From positions 12,673,475 through 12,737,474 of the forward strand of contig CAMGYJ010000008.1 in the NCBI GenBank assembly GCA_946122785.1: a stretch of DNA of 64,000 nucleotides, read 5' to 3'. The translations under genes were made by a program, and so were the position numbers. The stretch is from Linum tenue. Taxonomy: Eukaryota > Streptophyta > Magnoliopsida > Malpighiales > Linaceae. Position 1 is the first letter of the stretch. Each line of letters begins with the position of its first letter. The notes beneath the pieces were generated by a model. It saw nothing but the letters and a program-made list of their open reading frames with translations. It was not told the DNA's origin and did not search any database. This document shows positions 13,301-24,017 of this stretch, piece by piece.

Positions 13301-16300
13301 GGCGTTGTTGTTCAAGCTCCAATAATCGGTGTTGCTCAAGCTCCATCCGCCGCTGCTGTTCGAGCTCCATTTGGCGCTGCATTTCAATCAGATGCCCTGG
13401 AATTTGATCGATCCCAAATCCCGTGTTATGGGAGAAAGGATGCGGTGAAAATTGATTTTGGCGTTCAATGTCGAATTCTTTGAGCCCATGTTCCCTACCA
13501 AGACCAGAACTTTTTCCCCATTGTTTCTCAAAAGGAAGTCGATTAGCAGCACCAAAAGGACCTGGATTCATGAAATCATTGTTGTTTCTCTCCATCATAG
13601 GATCGAGATATCGATCGTCACCACCTAAGCTTGAGGCGATGTGGGATGATTGAGAACCTCTTATCTCAGAGTTACCACTGAGCTCAGACATCAACAAGCC
13701 AAATGGATGACGCACTTTCTCATCGTGATGGTTAGGCACACTGTTTTTAGAAGGATCCACATTCAAACTTTGGACATCACTAGCATGTCTAGTGTAACTG
13801 CCACTGCTGCTACTACCAGGCCTCACAGGGTAGAGAATTTCTGTATATGAGAGAAGAAACTAAGTTAAACATGCTAAACAGGGGAGGTGACTCAAAATAC
13901 AACCTCGATAAAAATTTACCTTCACCCTGAACATCAAGGTTGTGAAATTGTTCCTCTAGAGAGTGCTGGATCCCTGGATTAAAGTTGGCATCAGATACTT
14001 TAGATTGGGAATTGATACTTGGTATTGCATTGAGTCCAGAAGAAGACCATTGTTGCTCTTTTCTATGACCCAAATCATTGAATTCGGGATGATGACCCTC
14101 CAAGTTGCCTGCAATAGCATCAGACTGCCGTGACATATCATTCAGACTAGCACTTGAGGCAGACCCAAGTTTTCCTGTTAGATGCGGCATTACTTCACCA
14201 AGTTGATGGAATGGTGACCCATCAGGAGCATCTGACAAACGAACAGGTAGATCGGTCCCAAAGTAGCCTTGTTCAAACCATGTAATGATATCAATTCCCA
14301 GATATGGTCCTTGTATTGCCCCTTGAGGGTCCAGATAAAACAAAGATAACTCTTCCGGAGGAATATCATCTCCCACTGGAGTTGCCTTGTAGTTTCTGTT
14401 TGTAAATGACTGATTACTGCCCCCACTCTTCTGCGTGGGAGGAAAATCGAAGAGAGTATTGGAATCATCAGGAAGATGGCTGCCAATTTCAAAAGTAGTT
14501 ACTGAGTCTTCAAACTTAGAATGCTTTCTGAAAGCTGAAACTTGTTCGTGCAGGTAGTCAGAGGATCCCAACTCCAGAATACTTGTCTTGGTGCCACTTT
14601 CCCCTGCACTATTGGATTTCTCCTTAATCAATACAGGGTCCAACCCATAATCTGAAATCCCAATTACGGATCTTCCAAGTTTTTGTTCACCTTCTAGAGA
14701 AATGCCCCTCTCTGAATATATAATATATATGTTAATAATGTCTACAACTCTAAGACTGGCGATATACAAGATTAAGAGCAAAAGATCCATTACCAGCAAC
14801 CAGTGATGGATGTGACACCTCATTACAACTATCCTGATACAAACTATCTGGAGCAGCCTTTCCAAAGGTGCCTTGATAACCCTCCCTTGCGATCTCAGAA
14901 CCTAAACAAACAGCAGATACCTTAACCAATATGACTTTAATGTACCACCAAAATACTGGAGATAAATTCAACTAAATTACCGGCAGAATTATCATTTGAT
15001 AGACAATCATTGTCTTTAGAATTGTGAAACTCTCCACTGCTTGTGATTTTCCCAACCCATATGTCTCCAAGAACGGCCTGAAAGCATATTGTAGGCTTGA
15101 TTTAACACAATGGTTAATTAGAGGAAAGGAAGCAAAAAAAAAGCTATACAGCAATTGGATGCTATACCTCTTCCTCTCCATCTGGTACAAGAAATGCCAA
15201 TGGCTTGTTACCAACTTCCTCTGTTAAAGGTAATGCATGCTCCATCCCATCAGGTAAGTCACCACAGCTTGGAAGAGGCTTATGCTGACGATAAATGTCG
15301 AGAAGTTTCCCCCTAGGGTAGCAGTAAGCATTATTCTTATCTAGAGGGAGAGACCCGATTGCATAACTAGAATTATGCTTCAAGTTTTCACGATTAACAG
15401 GTTTACCCCTTCCTGCTGCAAACCGTCCATTCAATACTTCCAGGCGGCCTTTATCGGACCCAAACCCAGGCGCACCTCTCGAAGTGGCTGCCCCAGCTGT
15501 ATGTGCTTCGAGACGATGTCGAGGCCTCCACTTATCACGAGAATCATTTTCTCTATCAGAAGTTGTGCGACTAATAGTGCTCATGGATTGTTTGTCAGTG
15601 GTAGTATCCTCTTTTTCAATGTCTGTCTTCTTCTCTAATCGAGATTCCTTCTCCTTATCTTCTGGACCCCACCTTGATGACCACTTGCCATCCCTCCTGG
15701 ATTCATGCCCAGAGCTACGGCTACTGCTATCAACCCAACGATCAGACGAGGACAAGGATCTATTCTCAGAGGCATCCTTGTTCGGAACTGCATCAGCACG
15801 TCGGTCCTCTTTTCTGCGATCCCTTCTACTAAGTAGACCAGTATCTCTTTCCTCATCTCGCCAACGACGGGTGTTGTCGGCATCCACAACAGTTCTCCTC
15901 CAGTCTTTCTTATCCTGTGATCCATCTGGACGCCGACCATCTTTGGAAATGTTATCAGAAGGATTCCCATGAGCAAGTGAATTTGGCACACGTGTTTCCT
16001 GTGATGTCCAAGGTAAAAGAGGAGTATCATCAAAGTGAATATCACTTTGCTGAAGAGGCAAGGTTCTACACTCCTAGAGATCATTAGTTAAACCACAAAC
16101 TATAATGGGCTGATTCAAACACTAAAATATAAAAACATACCATGAAGAATGAGAAGAACAAATAAATCTTGATCAACCCGTCTCAGGTTCAAATCAAGAG
16201 GCCAAAATTACTTATAACAGAACTACAGAAGTAAATAAAGGACAACGACAGACCAAAAATTACTAAGGCTAGAACTAAGTGGCAAGATATATAAACACAC

Positions 16301-16988
16301 ACACAGAGGATCTCAATACAAACATTCGGATGCGTGTAAATGAGACTACTGCGGTAAGTTCAGCAATTCCAACATGACATCATCAGCAAGCAGTAGTAAA
16401 AACTGTATTAAATATGGTTTAGATGTTCTACCCCTGAACCTCCACCAGTTGCAATTTTTCCATCAGGAGGTTTAGAATAAAGCCATTGAGGTGAAAGAGG
16501 TATCGTACTGTCTGAGATTATATGATCTGCAACTCCAACAACAATTCGAAACTCAGCAAAAGTCAAACTTTAAAATTTTTAGAAGCAAGCACAGAAGAGA
16601 GAGAGAGAGAACCCAACGATAAACACCACCTTTAGGTTCGTCAACCAAGCTCGTGTTGATCTTGTGCCTCCCAATTCCACCTCCCCATCCTCCTTCACCT
16701 AACAACAGAAAAATCACAAGACCGATCTTGAAAATCAATGTACAAATCTATAATAACAGCACAATGCTGAAAATCCACAGATAGATTCCGCTGACGAGAG
16801 ATCCATCCGATGCCATCATAAACAAAAAAGAAAGAGTAGGCAAATTCGTAACACCAGGAAATGAGAACTGAAACGCCCCACATCAAAAGAATTGACCTTC
16901 ACATACCTTTGATCAGGGAGTGGTCCTCTTCGGAGAAGTTGGAGGAGCCGATGAGATCATCGGGCAGATTGAGTTTTCCGTCGGCCAT
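10327..16988 (-). CDS. EXA1: GYF domain protein, EXA1 / GIGYF-like
   Basis: Large adaptor of the SMY2/GIGYF family, known in Arabidopsis (At5g42950, EXA1) as a translational repressor partner and potexvirus host factor. Twelve exons: 16988-16907, 16698-16630, 16526-16432, 16073-15168, 15077-14981, 14901-14794, 14711-13920, 13840-12296, 12152-11505, 11413-11341, 10869-10742 and 10646-10327. They join in phase to 1,620 aa. The start reads MADGKLNLPDDLI. The Ser/Arg/Asp-rich N-terminal third contains YCYPRGKLL (residues 332-340), an exact YxYxxxxL-phi eIF4E/4EHP-binding motif. The GYF domain (about 570-625; FYLDPQGAIQGPYLG, WFEQGYFGTDLPVRL) binds proline-rich peptides. A Gln/Arg/Leu/Glu repeat lies near 865-1050. 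The C-terminus FKVTSNRIMMGEIQHLDD is conserved in plant orthologues. Converges with the PPR gene. Confidence 0.93.
12840..13390 (-). repeat. In-frame low-complexity repeat coding Q/R/L/E units
   Basis: Within exon 8 of the GYF gene a unit of about 24 bases recurs, coding EQQRRLEL-like octads that grade into plain glutamine tracts. On the plus strand the same DNA appears as CTGTTCAAGCTCGAGCCT-like units. The predicted product is a long charged helix or coiled coil. The copies nearest 13,200-13,260 are almost identical, which suggests recent slippage or unequal crossing-over. Confidence 0.85.
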
Positions 16989-17280
16989 GGCAAGTGATCG
17001 ATTGCCGTACCAAGCAAGCGGAAGTTCGGGCGATTCGAGATCGAAACCGGGGAGGATCGCCTTAGGGAGCTCGAGGAATTTTGCAAAGGAAGCCCAGAGG
17101 AAGGAACAGAGAGCGCTCTCTAGGGTTCGAAGAAAATCGCAGAAAGCCGGAAGGGAGAGAGAGAAGGGGAAGGCTAGAAGGGGGTTACGGAGCCAAAGAG
17201 AGTGTCTCTGTGATTTTGGGATTTTTCATTTTCCTTCGAATTTCTGTTTGTTTGTTTTTTCATTTTTGGATCGAGTAGAA
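16989..17280 (-). promoter_or_regulatory. 5' leader and proximal promoter of the GYF gene
   Basis: Upstream of the GYF start codon on the minus strand is a CT-rich leader (CTTCTCTCTCTCCCTTCCGG) with a CCCTAG motif, typical of plant housekeeping 5' untranslated regions. No clear TATA box is visible. Confidence 0.5.
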
Positions 17281-17583
17281 TTTATCGATTTAGTCCTTGT
17301 AAATTGACATTTAATCATTTAAAGTCATGTGAAAAATAAAGCCTAACATTTCAGGTTGGGCCTACCGTGAATTCGTGATGCACTGATAAAGTAATAAAAT
17401 TTGCTGATCGGTTTAATCAATACTATGATAGAACATTCTTAGCTTTTTAATTGTAATGCTCATGCAAACTGCATTTCGGTTTTGATCTCATAATTCTAAT
17501 TAGATTTTCTTAGTTGAATTCATTTAAATACAAAAATTGATTAAATGAAAAAGAAAAAATACGAGGACTCAAAAATTGGTTGG

Positions 17584-17840
17584 TTTTTTTTTATAAATGG
17601 ATGCATCGCATCTAGCTTTCATTCACAACCAAACGAGTATAAAAAAGAACCTGACAGTCATACATAAGCAGATGGTACGGAGCAGGGGTAGAGTTCGTAA
17701 TACAATGAAAACCCAACGACAAGGAATGCCCCAGTCCTGCAAGATAGTCTGTGCATTTGTTCGCCTCGCGATAGATGTAATGTATCCTAACCTCCCAGTC
17801 ACGGGTCGGTAGCTCCTGAAATCTGTCGATAGTTGGTTAT
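17584..17840 (-). mobile_element. LINE 3' fragment with RNase H tail
   Basis: Read on the minus strand, one frame gives RDWEVRIHYIYREANKCTDY followed by LAGLGHSLSLG. This is the C-terminal signature of the RNase H-like domain (RVT_3) found in plant LINEs. A run of nine T on the plus strand at 17584-17592 is the poly(A) tail of an insertion in minus orientation. Stops interrupt the frame upstream, so it is a dead, 5'-truncated copy. The protein match is by pattern, not by a search. Confidence 0.7.
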
Positions 17841-18230
17841 GTTTTGATTTTGAAGTCAACGAAAAAATTTATATCATGGTTGTGCTAAAATAATAAATGC
17901 TTTGAGTAATTACACTTTAAAATTGAATTTTGTTTAAACCGAAATATATATTGGTAGATAAAAATATAACGGGCTAGACTATGAATTCTAAGCCCATGGA
18001 CTTTATTATATTAGCCCACCAATAAATCTGATTGTGAATCTTTTGTTTGTATATTGTGTTGAACTCCATGAAAGCCTTGGGTTTCATGTCTTCTATGACT
18101 TTCTTTTTATGACTGTTGACTACTGTGGGTTCCATTTGGTCTGTTTCGTTTAACTAAGTTCATGGGCTTTATTATCTGAACTCTAAGCCCATTAAACAAA
18201 TTTTCTTCTCACTAAGCCTTGGGTTTTTTG

Positions 18231-18343
18231 TCACCTCGTTTGTTTTCGAGGTTCGACTATGTTTCTTGTTTTCGAAGTATGTAATTTACTTTGTATAAAT
18301 CTTATCTTTTCTTCTTTATGAGAGTGATTGAATGAAAAAAAAA
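18231..18343 (+). mobile_element. LINE 3' end fragment with poly(A)
   Basis: The roughly 110 bases ending in a run of A resemble the 3' end of the RNase H fragment at 60 kb. Both carry GAGGTTCGACTATG, then GTAATTTAC (here) or GTAATTGAC (there), then ATCTTATCTT, then TTGAATGA before the A-run. It is read as a severely 5'-truncated, degenerate copy of the same LINE family. Confidence 0.55.
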
Positions 18344-21300
18344 AAGTTTCTTCTTTATGCTAATGAAGTTCGGAGCTTCCCTGTAAGCTGTATTAAGTTG
18401 AAAAAAACATATGATGTTGGGTTTGCAGTTTACGCAGCCACTTGATCATAGATCTAATTGAATTATTTTTCATAATGAATATTGAATTTTAGTATTCTTA
18501 TATTATCAGTAGATCGATATTCTATTTATGTTTTTATGTTCAAGAAAAATATTAATACATGAATCATCAAGGTATGAACCACTGCACCTTATTAATACCT
18601 TATTGTTATCTGAACTTTTGGTTCGTTTTCTTAGGTAGGATAAACTTTTTTCTATGAATTAGGATAAAGTTTTGGTAATAAGCAATGAAGAACTATTTCA
18701 TCAATTGTCCTTTTCATATTCCTCACATTTTCTGTTTTGTTTTTAGACTTTCCATGAGCTTCACTTTTCTTACATAGCTTGTTGTTCTGCATTTGCTTTT
18801 GCTCTGTTCTATTACTTTAATAGTATGTTTTATTTTTATATTGCCCTTATAAAAAAAGGTCGATCAAGCATATGATAATGATATACATAGGGCATAGCCA
18901 TAATTTCACTCAATACAGGAGAGTTAGATGCGAAAATAGAATATATAAAACAATTTTTTTTAATGTTTACAATGACCCACTATGTATTTTTATAGTTTGT
19001 CAACAAATTTTTGTTTGAGGGTGGATAATTTGATATTGAATTAGGGGTTAGTAAAACCAGAATAAATAATTAGGGACAAAATTTTATGTAAACCAGAGTT
19101 TTTTATATAACAATATGGGGTCATATTATGTACAATGATTGTAAAACCTTTTATGTTCAATCTTCCTGGTCTCTAGTTGCAGCCAAATAATAGAAAGTTA
19201 GAAACCCAACTAGTTAGCCGCAGACCATAGCTTTAATAAGAGTTCTATGAGCCAAGTAATAGAGAGAGTGGAGTGCATTGGGCACCTTGAACATCCTTAT
19301 GATACCCTCGATATCAGCCGAAAGTACACCTAGCACTATGGTGCTCACATTTCTTCGTTCTCCTCATTTGTAGCATCGTATGTTAATCAATAAATTATCG
19401 TACGTACATCCTCGTCCGTATAAACCCAACAATACTCACTTCTCTCGTACGGTTGCTTGTTTCTCCCTGGGACAGGCCGCTCAACCTTGGCAAAAGGGGT
19501 GCTAGCTGTTGCTGACTTGCTGTTCATCAGCCTCTCCTCCTCCTCTTTCTTCTTCTTCATAGGGGTTGGTGTTGCAAACATAGTGTTACGTAACGTACAT
19601 CATGGTGTCCTCAACTTTGAGCTTCGGAGCAGATGAATTATTATGATTGTATATAATAAATTAAACGAAACATGAAAAATGGGTAACCGTGTGATGCATT
19701 ATTTGCAAGTGGTTGATCTCCCCAACCAATGAAAAAATGTCAACAACTGAAATATTCCTCATAACAGCTGACTACCTAAACCCATGAAAAATTCGCCCCT
19801 AAATTGACGTGAAGGGGAAGTAATGAAAGTTGACATTTTTTTAAGTTCAATCTGTAGAACAACTATACAATAATCTATCTATAGAGCCATATAGTTTTTA
19901 CCTTTGCATCACTAATATATTATCGAATGGAAGATACTAATTGGTGTATCAATATTAGTGGAGACAAACTCCAGCACTCTAATCTTTTAAATCACAGGCC
20001 AAGTCAAAAGTCTAATAAGAGCTTAATTAACTCAGCCAATCACCTCTAGAATATATGTTAATTAATTAATCAACTCGATCGCCTCATGTATACTATCCGT
20101 TTTAAGGTTATATATCCAAAGCTCGATAGGTTATGCAAAAGGATAATTAATTCCGAAGATGGTGACCTACATTATATTTTTTGGGAGACGGGGGCTAGCG
20201 AGATGAATTCCGGTGAGGCTCACAACATATTGACATCCAAATAATTCTTCTAACTTGTATATAGATGCAAAAGGATAATTAATCAAATAGTTTGGTTGGT
20301 AGCGGGTTTTTATTTTTGAAGATTCAGAGATCAAAATATGTTCCGTTATGCAAAAACAATGACTAGGAGGATGCAACACCTTTGACCCATTATCATATTT
20401 TAAATATGTAGGACAATAATATTGTTTTGTTGTGTCGATGAACCAAGAGCTCTAAGTTGCAGGGACATTTTAGTAAATCAAACTGGTGATACAAGATGGA
20501 CGAACCAAAACTGAGTTATCGTTGATAAAAAACCATTTATGTAGAACTCAATGCTAAGACAACCTGACAGTGATTATGAAAATCGAAATTCGTTAAGGAG
20601 TGAAAGACAACACACCTACTCAATCAACTAGTCTTGGAAGTCCAAATACTCAAGTGGTTGTGAGAGGTATAAGTGATTATGAATCTTATACTATTTTGTT
20701 ATATGCTCACTTCGAACGATAGGCAGATCATTATGACTCATGACTCATGAGGTTAAAATTTACACAAACTCACTCTCTATTATATATTTATTGTATTGAA
20801 CTCATGCATTAATTATCATGTTTTCTCGTGATATGAAAATATACCGTCTATATATATATATATCCAAGTTCCGTGAAATAATATAAAAAAAACTAATTAT
20901 CCATCTCAATTCTCAACTAGTTGATTAAATTCCTGTAACAGTATCTCTTTATATATTCTAATTAAAGATTCAAAGGGAGTAGTTGGTATAACATGAATTT
21001 GATATATTGGAAAAATATCATTGACCATTTATAAAGAAAAAGTAAAAAATAGATACCCTGTTCTATAGTTCCTTTTGATCTGATGGTGAAGGTAATTTAA
21101 TTACTAACTTTGTACATTTGTCGGTGAGGCTGAGCTGTGACCAAGAAACATGCATGAATACCTATAACCATCGAAAATCATTTACCAAAAATGATATTGG
21201 AGGTTTAGTCGTTGTGCTCAAATTAAAGGCAAGTTGTGTCATTATCGTTATATAGTCATTTAACTTCAAGGTTAGGTTTCCACCTAAAACTTAGGTCCGC

Positions 21301-22406
21301 GGTTAAGGTACTTAATTATACTTATCGTATTAAGTACAACAATATTGCCATTGACCATCCAATTAAATAGACGCATATAGTACCTAACTACACGTTACTT
21401 GTAGCAATTATCAAAGAAGATAAACAAGTGGGATTGACAATCGAACAGTTGGAGCGAATATCTTAGTATCCATACTCATTCCATGACAAGTTGGATATTT
21501 TATCTTGGAGCACAAGTCGGGACAGGTCGACTCATCTCGGTACGTATTTTAAAAGAGAAGATTAGATAAATTAACTTTTTATTAAAAAATCAAGAAATGA
21601 ACTATGACACGATAAATGAAGTTAAATTATTCTATAATTTAAGATTCTCACATAATTATACTTTAGTATAGCTAAAATATCAAGTAATACAAATAAAATT
21701 CTAAATAATTTGAGTACATTTATATATAATTAAAGAAACTAGTGTCCAAAGTGAGATGTATCATGTTAAATAGAGTACTCATTATCCCGACTACAAAGCA
21801 GGTAAAATAAACAAAATGAATAGGACAGATCATATCAAAATTATATATAGAATAACTAATACATAGTTGTTTATGATCCCCTTTATGCAGCAATTATTCT
21901 TTCCATAGTCTACGACTTGTACCTTGTTTCCTTTTAATGAAGTCTAATATTCCTTGTATGCCTTAATCTCTATTCTTGGAAATCGAAGGTCCACTCGTTA
22001 ATGAAGTCCCTCTAGTCTAATGTGTTAACTCATTCACAACGATTAAGATAATGTAATTGTTAGAGAGTTGTTCGGGGGAAAATGGATTTTATAGGTGTAG
22101 AAGCCAACCAAGTATAAGAAATACTATTATTTAAAAAACAAATCGTAGCAATAGAATCAATCTAGTGGCAATAGATAGAAGCGTCTGGTGTTTTATGAGT
22201 TCAACATAATTAAGAGGCTAATATCACAAATAATGTTTTGGTTCCTTTCCCTTGTATAACTCAAATTATTAGAACTCTTAGATAATTTATGTAATCTTAT
22301 TCACCACCTTTTAACAACACATTAATATAAAGGGCATCAATCTTCCAACATAAATGAATATATTAAGACTTTGAGTCGTTCAAACGTTTAGGTTGCTTTA
22401 TCTCTC
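18344..22406. other. Intergenic between LINE remnants and the BAHD array
   Basis: AT-rich DNA with no confident gene. One minus-strand patch at 19,214-19,581 looks coding and is listed separately. A (TA)n tract lies near 20,850. The rest shows nothing I can assign. Confidence 0.5.
19214..19581 (-). pseudogene. Coding-like patch of unknown identity
   Basis: On the minus strand 19581-19387 opens with ATG and gives a 64-aa, Lys/Glu-rich then Pro/Tyr-containing frame (KVERPVPGRNKQPYERSEYC). A second coding-like stretch on the same strand, about 19350-19214, reads VLGVLSADIEGIIRMFKVPN and ends at a stop. GC content and codon choice stand out against the AT-rich flanks. They could be two exons of a small gene with a very short intron, or fragments of a decayed gene. 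I do not recognise either piece. Confidence 0.25.
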
Positions 22407-22414
22407 TATATAAG
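22407..22414 (+). promoter_or_regulatory. TATA box of BAHD copy 1
   Basis: TATATAAG sits 116 bases before the start codon. The surrounding sequence (TCTCTCTATATAAGG, then GACACAAACAAACCGTG) is nearly the same in copy 2, so the core promoter was duplicated with the gene. Confidence 0.75.
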
Positions 22415-22529
22415 GACGCCCTCTCCTCCTTCTAATGACACAAACAAACCGTGTTTATTAGCCAATAAGCCTTTACTAGACAAGCCTCTTTTCCTCACCC
22501 TTCTTTTCTTTCCTTCTCCAAATCAAACC

Positions 22530-24017
22530 ATGGGAAACTACGTTGAGGATTACGATTACGATTATGATCATCATCTCACCGTGAAGAAATGGGAGCCCGT
22601 TTTGGTAACACCGGTCAAGGAGACGAAGAAAGGCATCTACTTCCTCTCCAACGTCGACGAGGACGAAACCCTCGTCCGTACCATTTACTGTTATCAGCAT
22701 AAGAAAACTAACGACGATCACGGCCCTTCGGAGGTGATCAAGAATGCTTTGAGCAAGGTTCTTGTCCACTACTACCCTCTCGCCGGCCGGCTGGTGACCA
22801 CCGACGACGAGGGGAGGCTCGCCGTGGATTGCACCGGCGAGGGCGTGTTGTTCGTGGAGGCGGAAGCGAATTGCACGTTGGGGAGCGTTGACTTCTCCAG
22901 GCCTGACGCGGAAACACGTGGCAAGTTGGTGTATGAGATTCCTGGCGTGAAGAGCATCTTTGAGATCCCTCCTCTCATGATCCAGGTATATGTCATCAAT
23001 ATATCATGCATGTTACCCGCACAATATAGAATGGAATCAAATTATAAGCATTTCCGGTGTTTGTTGTATTTGTAAATTGATGTTATTGGTTGACCTATTT
23101 GTATCACGCTATAACAACAAATGAATTTCCTTTAGGTGACCAAGTTCAAGTGTGGTGGATTCGTGCTGGGAGTCTCGTTCAACCATCTCACCGCAGATGG
23201 ACAGGCAGCCATGGAATTCATCAACTCATGGGCCGAAACAGCTCAAGGATTGCCGCTCTCTGTCCAGCCTTACCTCGACAGAACCATCCTCAAAGCTCGA
23301 AATCCACTGAAAATCGAGTACCACCATGCCGAGTATGACGTCTTAGAAGACAAGTCAACACCGAGAAATAACAAAGAAGAAACCATCTACGACTACATCT
23401 ACATCAACGAGCAGATGATCAAAAATTTGAAACGACAAATCGCAGCTGAAATACACGGGCCTAGTCCTCCAGGTCCAGTAAGACTTTGCAGCTCCTACGT
23501 GGCCTTGTCTGCTTTTGCATGGAGAGCTCGAGCCAAGGCCCTGAAGATGGCAGCAGATAAAGAGACCAGAATCCTCCTTGTGGTGAACACGAGAGACAAG
23601 TTCAACCCACCATTGCCGAAAGGGTATTTTGGCAATGCGGTCAAGTTCATCAGTGCTGTAAGCTTGGCTGGTGACTTGGTCGACAAGCCACTTTCATATG
23701 CCGTTGGTAAAGTTCAAGAGGCGATCAGGAGCGTTACGGACAGTCAGCTGAGGTCCGGGATTGATTACTATGAGGTGCACAAGACCAAAAGACCGATGGG
23801 TTGTACGATGATCTCGACAGCTTGGTCGCGGCTGGCTTTTGGCTCGACCGATTTCGGCTGGGGCGAGCCGATTATGACTGGACCGGTCGAGTTGCCTGTG
23901 GATGAGGTGATCATATTTCTGGCTCATCCAAAGGAGAAAGGCAGCTTGAATGCGTATGCTGGGTTGCCAACTTCTGCCATGAGGACTTTCCAAAAGTTGT
24001 GGGAAGAAATAGTTTAA
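22530..24017 (+). CDS. BAHD acyltransferase, array copy 1
   Basis: Acyl-CoA-dependent transferase of the BAHD family, closest by motif to hydroxycinnamoyl-CoA:omega-hydroxyacid (ASFT/HHT) and fatty-alcohol (FACT) transferases, which act in the cytosol on suberin, cutin or wax precursors. Two exons, 22530-22985 and 23136-24017, join at the phase-0 intron shared by the whole array (after ..MIQ, before VTKFKCGGF), giving 445 aa. The catalytic HLTAD (H169, D173; HxxxD) and structural DFGWG (391-395) are intact. The N-terminal YFLSNVDEDETLVRTIYC corresponds to [15 protein letters not shown] of Arabidopsis HHT1. An Asp/Tyr-rich stretch (DYDYDYDHH) absent from copy 2 follows the start. It is very similar to copy 2, implying recent duplication. 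Family firm; substrate inferred. Confidence 0.93.

Noticed and set aside
12836..13483. Plus-strand Ala/Val-rich frame of 215 codons
   Set aside because: It is the complement of the Q/R/L/E repeat in the GYF gene; CTG/GCT-type repeats leave all frames open. The minus-strand gene has perfect splice phases and family matches.
20850..20862. (TA)n tract as a promoter
   Set aside because: No coding region follows at a sensible distance; simple repeats of this kind are frequent here.
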